Source: Achatina immaculata (taxonomy: Eukaryota; Mollusca; Gastropoda; Stylommatophora; Achatinidae). Taken from it: a stretch of 64,000 nucleotides of DNA. This document shows, piece after piece, positions 10,816-22,000 of this stretch; the stretch's first letter is position 1, and each line of letters opens with the position of its first letter. Position numbers and translations under genes: made by a program. The stretch is from contig CM019704.1 of the NCBI GenBank assembly GCA_009760885.1, forward strand, positions 12,236,303 to 12,300,302, given 5' to 3'. The notes below the pieces were generated by a model. That model searched no databases. It was not told the DNA's origin and saw only the letters and a program-made list of their open reading frames with translations.

Positions 10816-11994
10816 ATGATATCTGGAGAATTCTTCTGCAGCATTTACATTCAAAGGCATTTATGTGTTTCTCAGCTGTTTTGTTAAGTGTCCAGGTCTC
10901 ACAGGCATATGTTGCCATGGGAAAGATGCATGCCCTTAAAAATCTTATTTTTGTAGTTCTGTCTGTTCCTCTCCACAGATTCTTTAGTTGTTTTACTTTC
11001 TGAAGAGCGATAGATGCCCTTTTAATTTCCCTCATTGTATCTCCATTATTAGTTAGAAGTGATTCAAAATATTCAAAACTCTTCACTTCTTCCAGTTTTT
11101 CCTCACTGATACATATTTCAGCTGCCCTGTCTGTTTTGTCAGTTGTCATCAATTTAGTTTTCTTCGCATTAAGATGGAGGTTTTGCTCTTCGCTGTTCTT
11201 ACGGACTGATATAATTAGTTTTTCCATTCCTGTTTGTGTTGTGGACAGTAATATTGTGTCATCAGCATATCTAATCTCTGGTATTTCATAACCTCCAATT
11301 GTTATGGCATCGTAATATTCTTTGTCTACATCTTCTCTAACATTCCTCATTATATTTTCAGTATACAAGTTAAATAAGTAAGGTGACAATATGCACCCCT
11401 GACGGACCCCTTGTTTTATATCAAACCAAGTTATTGTTTCACCATTTATTCTTACTGCTGCTTGTTGGTCTAGATACAGCAGTGATGTTAAATGTATCAA
11501 ATATGTTGTAAATCCCATTTTTTCCATTATTTCCCAAAGTTTCTGGTGTTGTACACAATCAAATGCCTTTGAGTAGTCTACAACGGATAAATATAGATTC
11601 ACATTAAACTCTCTGCATTTCTCTATTATTAATATTATATTGAATATATGATCTCTTGATCCTCTTTCTTACCTGAAACCAGCTTAGACCATATCGACTT
11701 CTTCTATTTTATTACAAAGTCTACCGATTATGATTTTTAACAGAATTTTACTAGCATGACTAATCAGGGCAACAGTTCTGTAGTTTGTGCATAATTTCAG
11801 GTTACCCTTTTTTGGCAGTGGTATGAATACAGTTCTTTTCCATTCTTTTAGCCAAATACCTGAATGCCATATCTTTTTACATAGTGCTTGATAGATTGTT
11901 GTACATTCCTTTCCTCCTGCTTTAATATTAAAGTTCAGCTGTTATCTCATCACATCCTGATGATTTACCATTTTTCAGAACATAATCTGAGAAT
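10816..11994 (-). mobile_element. RTE-like family B copy 2, central segment
   Basis: This is the body of the RT domain and its C-terminal region. The right border at 11994 coincides with the 11-bp string aatctgagaat, which recurs at 15139-15149 on the far side of the family D insertion. So family B copy 2 was hit twice, once by C and once by D. Upstream of the intact stretch (11603-11994) several stops and frameshifts are present. Confidence 0.88.
10822..11602 (-). pseudogene. Reverse transcriptase core of family B copy 2
   Basis: About 260 codons are open. Visible blocks are VVDYSKAFDCVQH (residues about 7-19), GVRQGCILSPYLFNLY (about 65-80), RYADDTILLS (YADD at about 112-115), a DTMREIKRASIALQKVKQ segment and the C-terminal YACETWTLNKTAEKHINAF. 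The frame then runs into the inserted family C tail, which adds a spurious serine run from the GAT repeat; everything after that point is chimeric and not part of this protein. The N-terminal endonuclease is missing. Confidence 0.85.
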
Positions 11995-12026
11995 CTTATC
12001 TTATATCTTATATCCTTCCCGTGCCG

Positions 12027-13586
12027 TTAAACGTCACATAGGGCTCGTAAAGTAGTTCGCCAATTTTTCCTGTCTTCGGCGAGTCTTTCAACCTCATCAA
12101 AGGATTTTATGCCTGTTAGCTTGGCCTCTCTTAATAATGTCTTCTTCAGAGTCTCACGCGGCCTGCCCGTTTTTCTTCGGCCTGTTGTGTTCCACTTGAT
12201 AGCTTGTTTTGGGATTCTCTGATCATTTCTTCTCATCAAGTGACCAACATATGTCCATCTCCTTTTCCTGATCACCCATGAGACTGGTTGTTGTTCAGTC
12301 ATCTGTCTTATCTCTGCATTGTTCTTGAATTCATTCCACTTCATGCCGAGTATTTTCTTTAAGCATTTGTTTTCAAAAGAGTCTAATTTCTTTTCTATTT
12401 CTTTAGTTGTTTTCCAGCTTTCGCATGCATAAATGAGGGCGGATATTACATTTGAATTGAATAGTCTTAACTTGGTTTTTGTGCTTATAACTTTTGAATT
12501 CCATATGTTCTCAAGATTCTTGAAGATTGATGCTGCTTTTGCAATTCTGATCCTAACTTCCTTTCTAGTGTCACCATCCTGGTCTATGTAGCTGCCAAGG
12601 TATGCAAATTGATTGACTTCTTCAATATCTGTCCCTTCTATGTGTATTTTTCCATTTTGATTGATTGGAATTTTCATTATTTTTGTTTTGTCCTTGTTAA
12701 TTTCAAGTCCTATTTTGCTAGCCAGTGAAGACAGGCTATCTGTTTTTTCTTGCATGGAATTCACATTATTACTGATAAGAGTTATGTCATCAGCAAAATC
12801 AAGATCTTCTAGTTGGGTCCCATGTACCCAGTCAATACCTGTGTTGCCTGTGCAGCATTTTTTCATTATGAAGTCTATTGTAATCCCAAAAAGTAAGGGA
12901 GACAGTATACATCCTTGTTTCACGCCTGTTTCAATCTGGAACCATTCACTCATCCCTTCTTCTGTCTTGACTGCACAACCATATCCATTGTATAAGTCCT
13001 TAATGATGTTGACAATTTTAGATGGTATTCCATATAGACATAAAATTCTCCATAATGAATCTCTGTGTATGCTATCAAATGCCTTTTTAAAATCTATGAA
13101 GTTCAGTATTAATAGTTTCTGCTTTTCAATATGTTCTTCAAGTATTATTCTGAGAGTAAAGATCTGGTCGAGACAGCTTCTCCCTTTTCGAAATCCTGCT
13201 TGTTCTTCTCTCATTGCAGTATCCACTATATCTTTGAGTCTATTCAAAATGACCTTGCAAACTACTTTTCACACAACTGATATTAAGGTTACTCCTCTCC
13301 AGTTGTTACAGTCAATAAGGTTGCCCTTTTTTGGTATTTTAACAATGATTCCTTTCTTCCAATTAGAAGGGACCTTTTCTTCTGTCCAAATCTTGTTAAA
13401 CATTCTCTGTAGCTGTCTCATGTTGTCACTATTGATAGCTTTTAGCATCTCGGCTGTTATTTCATCTTCACCTGCAGCTTTGTTGTTAGCCATTAAATTC
13501 ACTGCTGTTTCAATTTCATGCAATTCAATTTCATCTAGGTTGACATTTAGTTGTGGGGCTGGTAAGTCAGTTTCAAGATTTAACAA
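12027..13586 (-). pseudogene. Family D reverse transcriptase half of the ORF
   Basis: From 13586 to 12027 the frame is open except for one TGA at about 13269. The 53.3-kb copy has a serine codon there, so this is a single nonsense change. Blocks in order: KGIIVKIPKKGN and NWRGVTLIS before the stop, then EQAGFRKGRSCLDQIF, NFIDFKKAFDSIHR (catalytic Asp), TGVKQGCILSPLLF, LDFADDITLIS (FADD box), FAYLGSYIDQDG and the C-terminal ALIYACESWKT and HLMRRNDQR. The catalytic residues are preserved, so only two small lesions separate this copy from an open full-length ORF. The 340-codon plus-strand ORF over 12661-13683 is its antisense shadow. Confidence 0.9.
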
Positions 13587-13660
13587 TTCTTTTGGGTGTG
13601 GTCGATTGAGTATTTCTTGGAAGTGTTCAGCCCATCTTTGCTTTTGGTCTTTATTTGATG

Positions 13661-15028
13661 TTAAAATGTTCCAGTTTTGCTAAGGATTGGTCTTTCTTTA
13701 GATGTAATAGTACCTGTTAGCCTCTTTTGTATGTTATATAAAGTTTTGCTGTCTCCTGTTTTTGCTGCTTTTTCTGCCTCTTTCGCCATATTGTCTATGT
13801 ATTCTCTTTTATCCCTTCTAGCTGAACTTTTTACTTTCTTGTCTATGTCTTTGTATTTTGCTTTTGCCAAATCTCTTTCATGATCTGCTTTTGCATTCAA
13901 CATGTCTAATTTGACTGCTCGTCTTTCATGTATATACTTCCATGTTTTATCTGATATCCATGCTTTTCTATTTGGTTTTTCCAATCCAGCGCTTACTTTT
14001 GCTGCTGTGATTATGGCTGTGCTGTAAGAATTCCATAACTCATCTATACCTATCTCCTCAACTTCACTGGGTGTTTTGGAATGATTGGCAAGTTCCTGAT
14101 TGAAATTAATGTTAGTATTTTCTTCTTGTAGGCTGTGGCTGTTTATCTTTCTGTGTACTGATTTCCTGTGTTGACTTTTCAATTTTAGTTTTATTTTCCC
14201 TATGCACAGATTGTGATCACTGTTGGCATCTGCACCCCTATAAGCCCTTACATCCATGAGAGATGTTCTGTATTGCTTTCTAATACAAAAATGGTCTATC
14301 TGGTTTCTAGTTCTATTATCTGGAGATATCCATGTTGTTTTATGTATCTCTTTGTGTGGGAATATTGTGCCTCCAATGACCATGCCCTCTGTTAGACATA
14401 CTTCAATTAATCTTTCTCCATTCTGATTAACCATGTCAATTCCTTCTTTCCCCATCACTTTTTCAACGTCGGTATTATCCTTCCCTACCTTAGCGTTGAA
14501 GTCCCCCATAGCAATTAAGATGTCGTGTTTAGGGACTTTGTTGATGATTTGTTGTAGTTGGTGATAGAAGTCGTCTTTCACATCATCATCTGCATCATTC
14601 GTGGGTGCATAACACTGTATTATTGTCATTCTTCCGTGTCGTAGGTTGTATCGTGCTCTCATTATATGACTGTTCACCGGTTCCCATTCTACAAGGCTCT
14701 TTGCAGCTACATTTGACATAATAATGCCCACTCCTTCTCGGAATTTACCGTCATTTCTGCCTGAATGTATAATTAACTTACCGTTTTCCGCCGATCTTTT
14801 ACTTGCTTCTGGCCATCGCATTTCGCTGATGCCCAGTATGTCTAGATGGTATCTCCCCATTTCTCTGATGACCTGAGTAGTTTTTGTTGGTGCTGCCATC
14901 GTTCTCACATTCCAGAATCCAACCCTTGTCACATGTTTGGGGCCGACGAATGAGCTCTTCGGAGTTGGCATCCCTGATGCTCGGTTGGTTTCTCTGCGAG
15001 TTTCCATAACGATATCTTTTTTTCCCAT
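13661..15028 (-). pseudogene. Family D endonuclease half of the ORF
   Basis: The apurinic-like endonuclease nicks target DNA to prime reverse transcription. All signature blocks are intact: GFWNVRTM (residues about 37-44, Asn), ISEMRW (Glu at about 69), QCYAPTND (Tyr at about 140), GDFNAKVG (Asp and Asn at about 176-178), NQIDHFCIR (about 242-250) and SDHNL (about 270-274). The frame ends after 455 codons because of a 1-base deletion near 13670, seen by comparison with the 56.4-kb copy, where the frame stays open. Without that deletion the frame would continue into the RT half. The ATG at 15028 is the first in frame and sits just before the conserved block. Confidence 0.9.
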
Positions 15029-15138
15029 CTGGAGTTGCCTCTAGATAGGTCCCAGGATAAGGTTGTTAGCCTTATGCCCAACTCCCGGTACATGATATGT
15101 AACAGATCAAGCGGAATTCCGCTTATTTCTGCATGCCG

Positions 15139-15187
15139 AATCTGAGAATACAGACCATAAATATGTCGACGGTGCAAGCGCACGTGG
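15139..15187 (-). mobile_element. Probable 5' remnant of family B copy 2
   Basis: The second copy of the 11-bp duplication followed by about 38 bp before another element starts. Position suggests it is the continuation of family B copy 2 beyond the family D insertion. It is too short to prove by sequence. Confidence 0.5.
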
Positions 15188-15604
15188 TGGATATTACATT
15201 TGAATTGAATAATCGAACTTGGTGTTTGTGCTTATAACTTTGAATGCCATATGTTCTCAAGATTCTTGAAGATCAATGCTGGTTTTGCAATTATAATTCT
15301 AACTTCCTTTCTGGTGTCACCATCCTGGTCTATGTAGCTGCCGAGATATGCAAATTGGTTTACTTCTTCAACATCTGTTCCTTCTACGCACATCTATCCT
15401 TCGTGGTTAATGAGGAGTTGTTTTATCCTTGTTAATTTCAAGTACTATTTTATTAGCCTTTGAAGACAGGGTATCTGTTTTTACTTGCATTGTCACTGAT
15501 AAGAGTTATGTCATCTGCATAAATCAAGATCTTCCAGTTGGGTCTCATGTACCCAATCAATGCCAGTTTTACATGTGCAGTATTTGTTTTCATTATGAAG
15601 TCTT
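15188..15604 (-). mobile_element. Family D copy 2, internal RT fragment
   Basis: This matches the 12440-12890 part of family D copy 1, from the tgtcaccatcctggtctatg block through the region around the FADD box. It lacks both ends, is about 10-15% diverged by eye and carries indels. It runs into an AT-rich repeat. Confidence 0.85.
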
Positions 15605-15745
15605 TTCTACAATATATTTGCTGCATTATGTTTGCTACAATATATTTGCTACATTATATTTGCTACAATATATTTGCTGCATTATGTTTGCTACATTATA
15701 TTTGCTTCATTATGTTTGCTGTAATATATTTGCTACACTATGTTT
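15605..15745. repeat. AT-rich short tandem repeat
   Basis: About ten copies of a 13-14-bp motif alternating between tatatttgctacaata and ttgctgcattatg variants, directly next to the family D fragment. Confidence 0.88.
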
Positions 15746-15844
15746 GTTCAAAATGTACACAAGGAAAAAAAAAACAAAAACATAAAAAAACAGTCTATAT
15801 TTATACAAAGTATCCAAGTCGAGTATTTCCTGAAATATATAGTT

Positions 15845-15950
15845 TTCTTTCCAATACACACAACATACTTGTCTCAACATACACAAAATACTTGTCTCAA
15901 CATACACAACGTAGTTGTCTCAATATACACAACGTACTTACCTCAGTATG
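15845..15950. repeat. Short minisatellite, about 23-26 bp
   Basis: Four copies containing acttgtctcaacatacacaa. No gene is seen here. Confidence 0.8.
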
Positions 15951-16009
15951 AGCTTGCTTTCATGTGACAGATTCAGGAATACATATTCCTGACATTTTCT
16001 ATATCAAAG

Positions 16010-19000
16010 AGGCAACACAAAGCAAACCACTAACACAGCAGAGAGACAACAGAAAACAAACAAGTGCCACAGCCGGGAGATAACATAAAGTAAAGCACTA
16101 ACACAGCAGAGAAATAACAGGCAACAAACTACTAACAGCAGAGAAATAACAGAAAACAAACCACTAACACAGCAGAGAAATAACAGAAAACAATCCACTA
16201 ACACAGCAGAGAGAAAACAGAAAAGAAAACACTGACATAGCAGAGAGATAACAGAAAGAAAACCACTGACACAGCAAAGAGTCAATAGAAAGCTAACCAG
16301 CGACACAACAGAGAGATAAGAGAAAGTAAACCATTGAAACAGCAAAAGGAAAACAGAAAGAAAACCACCGACACAGCTGAGAGATATTACAAAGCAAACC
16401 ACCGAAACAAAAGAGAGAAAACAGAAAGAAAACCACTGACACAGCTGAGAGATATTAGAAAGCAAACCACCGACACAGAAGAGAGATAACAGAAAGCAAA
16501 CAACTGACACAAGATAAAAAACACAAACCACTGACAGAATAGAGATAATATAAATCTAACCACTGACACAGCAGAGAGAACCACTGACATAGCAGAGAGA
16601 TAACAGGAAACAAACCACTAACACAGCAGAGAGATAACAGAAAACAAACCACTAACACATCAGAGAGATAACAGAAAACAAACCACTGACACAGCAGAGA
16701 GATAAAAGAAAAAAAACCACTAACACAGCAGAGAGATAACAGAAAACAAACCACTAACACAGCAGAGAGATAACAGAAAACAAACCACTGACACAGCAGA
16801 GAGATAACAGAAAGCAAACCCACTAACACAGCAGAGAGATAACAGAAAACAAACCACTGACACAAAATACGATAAAAGAATACAAACCACTAACACAGAA
16901 GAGAGATAATAGAAAACTAACCACTGACGCAGCAGAGAGAACCAATGACGTAGCAGAGAGATAACAGAAAACAAACCACTAACACAGCAGAGAGATAACA
17001 GAAAACAAACCACTAACACAGCAGAGAGATAACAGGAAACAACCACTGACATAGCAGAGAGATAACAGAAAACAAACCACTAACACAGCAGAGAGATAAC
17101 AGAAAACAATCCACTAACACAGCAGAGAGATAACAGGAAACAAACCACTGACACAGCAGAGAGATAACAGAAAACAAACCACTAACACAGCAGACAGACA
17201 ACAGAAAGCTAACCACTGACACAGCAGAGAGATAACAGAAAACTAACCACTGAAACAGCAGAGAGATAACAGAAAGCAAACCACTGACACAGCAAAGAGA
17301 AAACAGAAAGCAAACCACTGTCACAGCAGAGAGATAACAGAAAGAAAACTACTGACACAGGAAAGATAAAAAAACAGAAAGAAATTCACTGACCCAGTAG
17401 AGAGATAACAGAAAGCAAACCCACTAACACAGCAGAGAGATAACAGAAAACAAACCACTGACACAAAATAAGATAAAAGAATACAAATCACTGACACAGA
17501 AGAGAGATAATAGAAAACTAACTACTGCTGCAGCAGAGAGAACCACTGACGTAGCAGAGAGATAACAGAAAAACAAACCACGGACACAACGAAGAGATAA
17601 CAGAAAACAAACCACTAACACAGCAGAGAGACAACAGATAGCTAACCACTGACACAGCAGAGAGGTAAAAGAAAACTAACCACTGAAACAGCAGAGAGAT
17701 AACAGAAAACAAACCACTGACACAGCAAATAGAAAACAGAAAGCAAACCATTGTCACAGCAGAGAGATAACAGAAAGAAAACCACTGACACAGGAAAGAG
17801 AAAACAGACAGAAAATCACTGACCCAGTAGAGAGATAACAGAAAGGAAAAAACCGACACAGCAGAGAGATAACAGAAAACAAACCACTGACACAAGATAA
17901 AAAACACACACCACTGACACAGAATAGAGATAATATAAATCTAACCATTGACACAGCAGAGAGAAACACTGACACAGCAGAGAGATAACAGAAAACAAAC
18001 CACTAACACAGTAGAAAGAACAGAAAACACAAAACTAACACAGAAGAGAGATAACAGAAAACAAACCACTAACACAGCAGAGAGATAACAGAAAACAAAC
18101 CAATAACACAGCAGAGAGATAACAGAAAACAAACCACTAAAACAGCAGAGGGATAACAGAAAACAAACCACTCACACAGCAGATAGATAACAGAAAACAA
18201 ATAAATAACACATCAGAGAGATAACAGAAAGCAAACCACTAACACAGCAGAGAGATAACAGAAAACAAATCACTGACACAGCAGAGAGATAACAGAAAAA
18301 ACCACTAACACAGCAGAGAGATAACAGAAAACAAACCACTGACACAGCAGAGAGATAACAGAAAACAAATCACTGACACAGCTGAGAGATAACAGAAAAA
18401 ACCACTAACACAGCAAAGAGATAATAGAACACAAACCATTAACATAACAGATAGTTAACAGAAAGCAAACACACTAACACAGCAGAGAGATAACAGAAAA
18501 CAAACCATTGACACAAAAAAAGATAAAAATATACAAACCACTGACACAGAAAAGAGATAATAGAAAACTAATCACTGACGCAGCAGAGAGAACCACTGAC
18601 GTAGCAGAGAGACAACAGAAAACAAACCACTAACACAGCAGAGAGATAACAGAAAAACAAACCACTAACACAGCAGAGAGATAACAGGACACAACCACTG
18701 ACATAGGAGAGAGATAACAGAAAAAAAACCACTAACACATCATGGAGATAACAGAAAACAACCACTAACACAGCAGAGAGACAACAGAAAGGTAACCACT
18801 GACACAGCAGAGACATAACAGAAAACTAACCACTGAAACAGCAGAGAGATAACAGAAAGCAAACCATTGACACAGCAAAGAGAAAACAAAAAACAAATCA
18901 TTGTCACAGCAGAGAGATAACAGAAAGAAAACCACTGACACAGGAAAGAGAAAACAGAAAGAAAATCACTGACCCAGTAGAGAGATAACAGAAAGGAAAC

Positions 19001-22000
19001 CACTGACACAAGATAAAAAACACACACCACTGACACAGAATAGAGATAATATAAATCTAACCACTGACACAGCAGAGAGAACCACTGACACAGCAGAGAG
19101 ATAAAAGAAAACACACCATTAACACAGCAGAGAGATAACAGAAAACAAACCACTAACACAGCAGAGAGATAACAGAAAACAACCACTAACATAGCAGAGA
19201 GATAACAGAAAACAAACCACTAACACAGCAGAGAGATAACAGAAAAAACCACTAACACAGCAGAGAGATAACAGAAAACAAACCACTAACACAGCAGAGA
19301 GATAACAGAAAACAAACCACTAACACAGCAGAGAGATAACAGAAAACAAACCACTAACACAGCAGGGAGATAACAGAAAACAAACCACTAACACAACAGA
19401 GAGATAACACAAAACAAACCACTAACACAGTAAAGAGATAATAGAAAACAAACCACTAACACAACAGAGAGATAACAGAAAGCAAACCCACTAACACAGC
19501 AGAGAGATAACAGAAAACAAACCACTGACACAAAATAAGATAAAAGAATACAAATCACTGACACAGAAGAGAGATAATAGAAAACTAACTACTGATGCAG
19601 CAGAGAGAACCACTGACGTAGCACAGAGATAACAGAAAACAAACCACTGACACAGCAGAGAGATAACAGAAAAAGAAACCACGGACACAGCAGAGAGATA
19701 AAAGGAAACAAACCACTGACACAGCAGAGAGATAATAGAAAAAGAAACCACGGACACAGCAGAGAGATAAAAGGAAACAAACCACTGACACAGCAGAGAG
19801 ATAACAGAAAAAGAAACCACGGACACAGCAGAGAGATAAAAGGAAACAAACCACTGACACAGCAGAGAGATAACAGAAAAAGAAACCACTGACACAGCAG
19901 AGAGATAAAAGAAAACAAACCACTGACACAGCAGAGAGATAACAGAAAAAGAAACCACGGACACAGCAGAGAGATAAAAGGAAACAAACCACTGACACAG
20001 CAGAGAGATAAAAGGAAACAAACCACTAACACAGCAGAGAGATAACAGAAAACAAACCACTAACACAGCAGAGAGATAACAGAAAACAAAGCATTAACAT
20101 AGCAGAGAGATAACAGAAAGCAAACCCACTAACACAGCAGAGAGGTAACAGAAAACAAACCACTGACACAACAGAGAGATAACAGAAAACAAACCACTGA
20201 CACAGCAGAGAGATAACAGAAAACAAACCACTAACACAGCAGAGAGATAACAGAAAGCAAACCACTGACACAGCAGAGAGATAATAGAAAAGAAACCACT
20301 GACACAGCAGAGACATAAAAGAAAACAAACCACTGACACAGCACAGAGATAACAGAAAACAAAAAAGTCACACAGCAGAGAGATAACAGAAAACAAACCA
20401 CTAACACAGAAGAGAGATAACAGAAAACAAACCACTGACACAAAATAAGATAAAAGAATACAAACCACTGACACAGCAGAGAGATAATAGAAAACTAACC
20501 ACTGACTTAGCAGAGAGAACAACTGACTTAGCAGAGAGACAACAGAAAACAAACCACTGACACAGCAGAGAGATAACAGAAAAACAAACCACTGACACGA
20601 CAGAGAGATAACAAAAAACATATCACTGACACAGCAGAGAGATAACGGAAAACAAACCACTAACACAGCAGAGAGATAACAGGAAACAACCAATGACATA
20701 GCAGAGAGATAACAGAAAACAAACCACTAACACAGTAGGGAGATAACAGTAAACAACCCACTAACACAGCAGAGAGATAACAGGAAACAAATCACTGACA
20801 CAGCAGAGAGATAACAGAAAACAAACCACTAACACAACAGAGAGACAACAGGAAGCTAACCACTGAAACAGCAGAGAGATAACAGAAAACTAACCACTGA
20901 AACAGCAGAGAGATAACAGAAAGCAAACCACTGACACAGCAAAGAGAAAACAGAAAGCAAACCATTGTCACAGCAGACAATAACAGAAAGACAACCACTG
21001 ACACAGGAAAGAGAAAACAGAAAGAAAATCACAGACCCAGTAGAGAGATGACAGAAAGTAAACCACTGACACAGCAGAGTGATAATAGAAAACAAACCAC
21101 TGACACAAGATAAAAAACACACTCCACTGACACAGAATTGAGATAATATAAATCTAACCACTGACACAGCAGAGAGAACCACTGACACAGCAGAGAGATA
21201 ACAGAAAACAAACCACTAACACAGCAGAGAGATAACAGAAAACACACCATTAACACAGCAGAGAGATAATAGAAAATAAACCACTAACACAACAGAGAGA
21301 TAACAGAAAACAAACCACTAACACAGCAGAGAGATAACAGAAAACAAACCACTAACACAGCAGAGAGATAGCAGAAAACAAACCACTAACACAGCAGAGA
21401 GATAACAGAAAACAAACCAATAACACAGGAAAGAGATAATAGAAAACAAACCATTAACACAACAGAGAGTAACAGAAAACAAACCGACTAACACAGCAGA
21501 GAGATAACAGAAAACAAACCACTGACACAGCAGAGAGATAACAGAAAAAAACACTAACACAGCAGAGAAATAACAGAAAACAAACCACTAACACAGCAGA
21601 GAGATAACAGAAAGTAAACCACTGACACAGAAGAGATATAACAGAAAACAAACGACTGACACAGCAGAGAGAAAACAGAAAACAAACCACTAACACGGCA
21701 CAGAGATAACAGAAAACAAAGCACTGACACAGCAGAGAGATAACAGAAAACACACCACTGACGCAGGAGAGAGATAACAGAAAATAAACCACTAACACAG
21801 CAGATAGATAACAGAAAACAAAACACAGACACAAAATAAGATAAAAGAATACAAACCACTGACACAGAAGAGAGATAATAGAAAACTAACCACTGATGCA
21901 GCAGAGAGAACCACTGATGTAGCAGAGAGATAACAGAAAACAAACCACTGACAGAAGATAAAAAACACACACCACTGTCACAGAATAGAGATAATATAAA

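Larger units (their letters stand above)
11995..15138 (-). mobile_element. Nearly complete RTE-like retrotransposon, family D copy 1
   Basis: A 3.1-kb LINE with a short 5' UTR (15138-15029), an apurinic-type endonuclease, an RT, a C-terminal domain and a short 3' end closing in an ATATAAG-type tail (11997-12016 read in reverse). It interrupts family B copy 2 and is flanked by the 11-bp duplication aatctgagaat (11984-11994 and 15139-15149). Comparison with other family D fragments in the window (53.3 kb, 55.6 kb) shows only two lesions in the coding region. A single ORF holding endonuclease then RT, with a microsatellite tail, is typical of the RTE clade; the exact subclade is not decided. Confidence 0.92.

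Noticed and set aside
12661..13683. 340-codon plus-strand ORF
   Set aside because: It is antisense to the RT half of family D, whose catalytic motifs are read on the minus strand.
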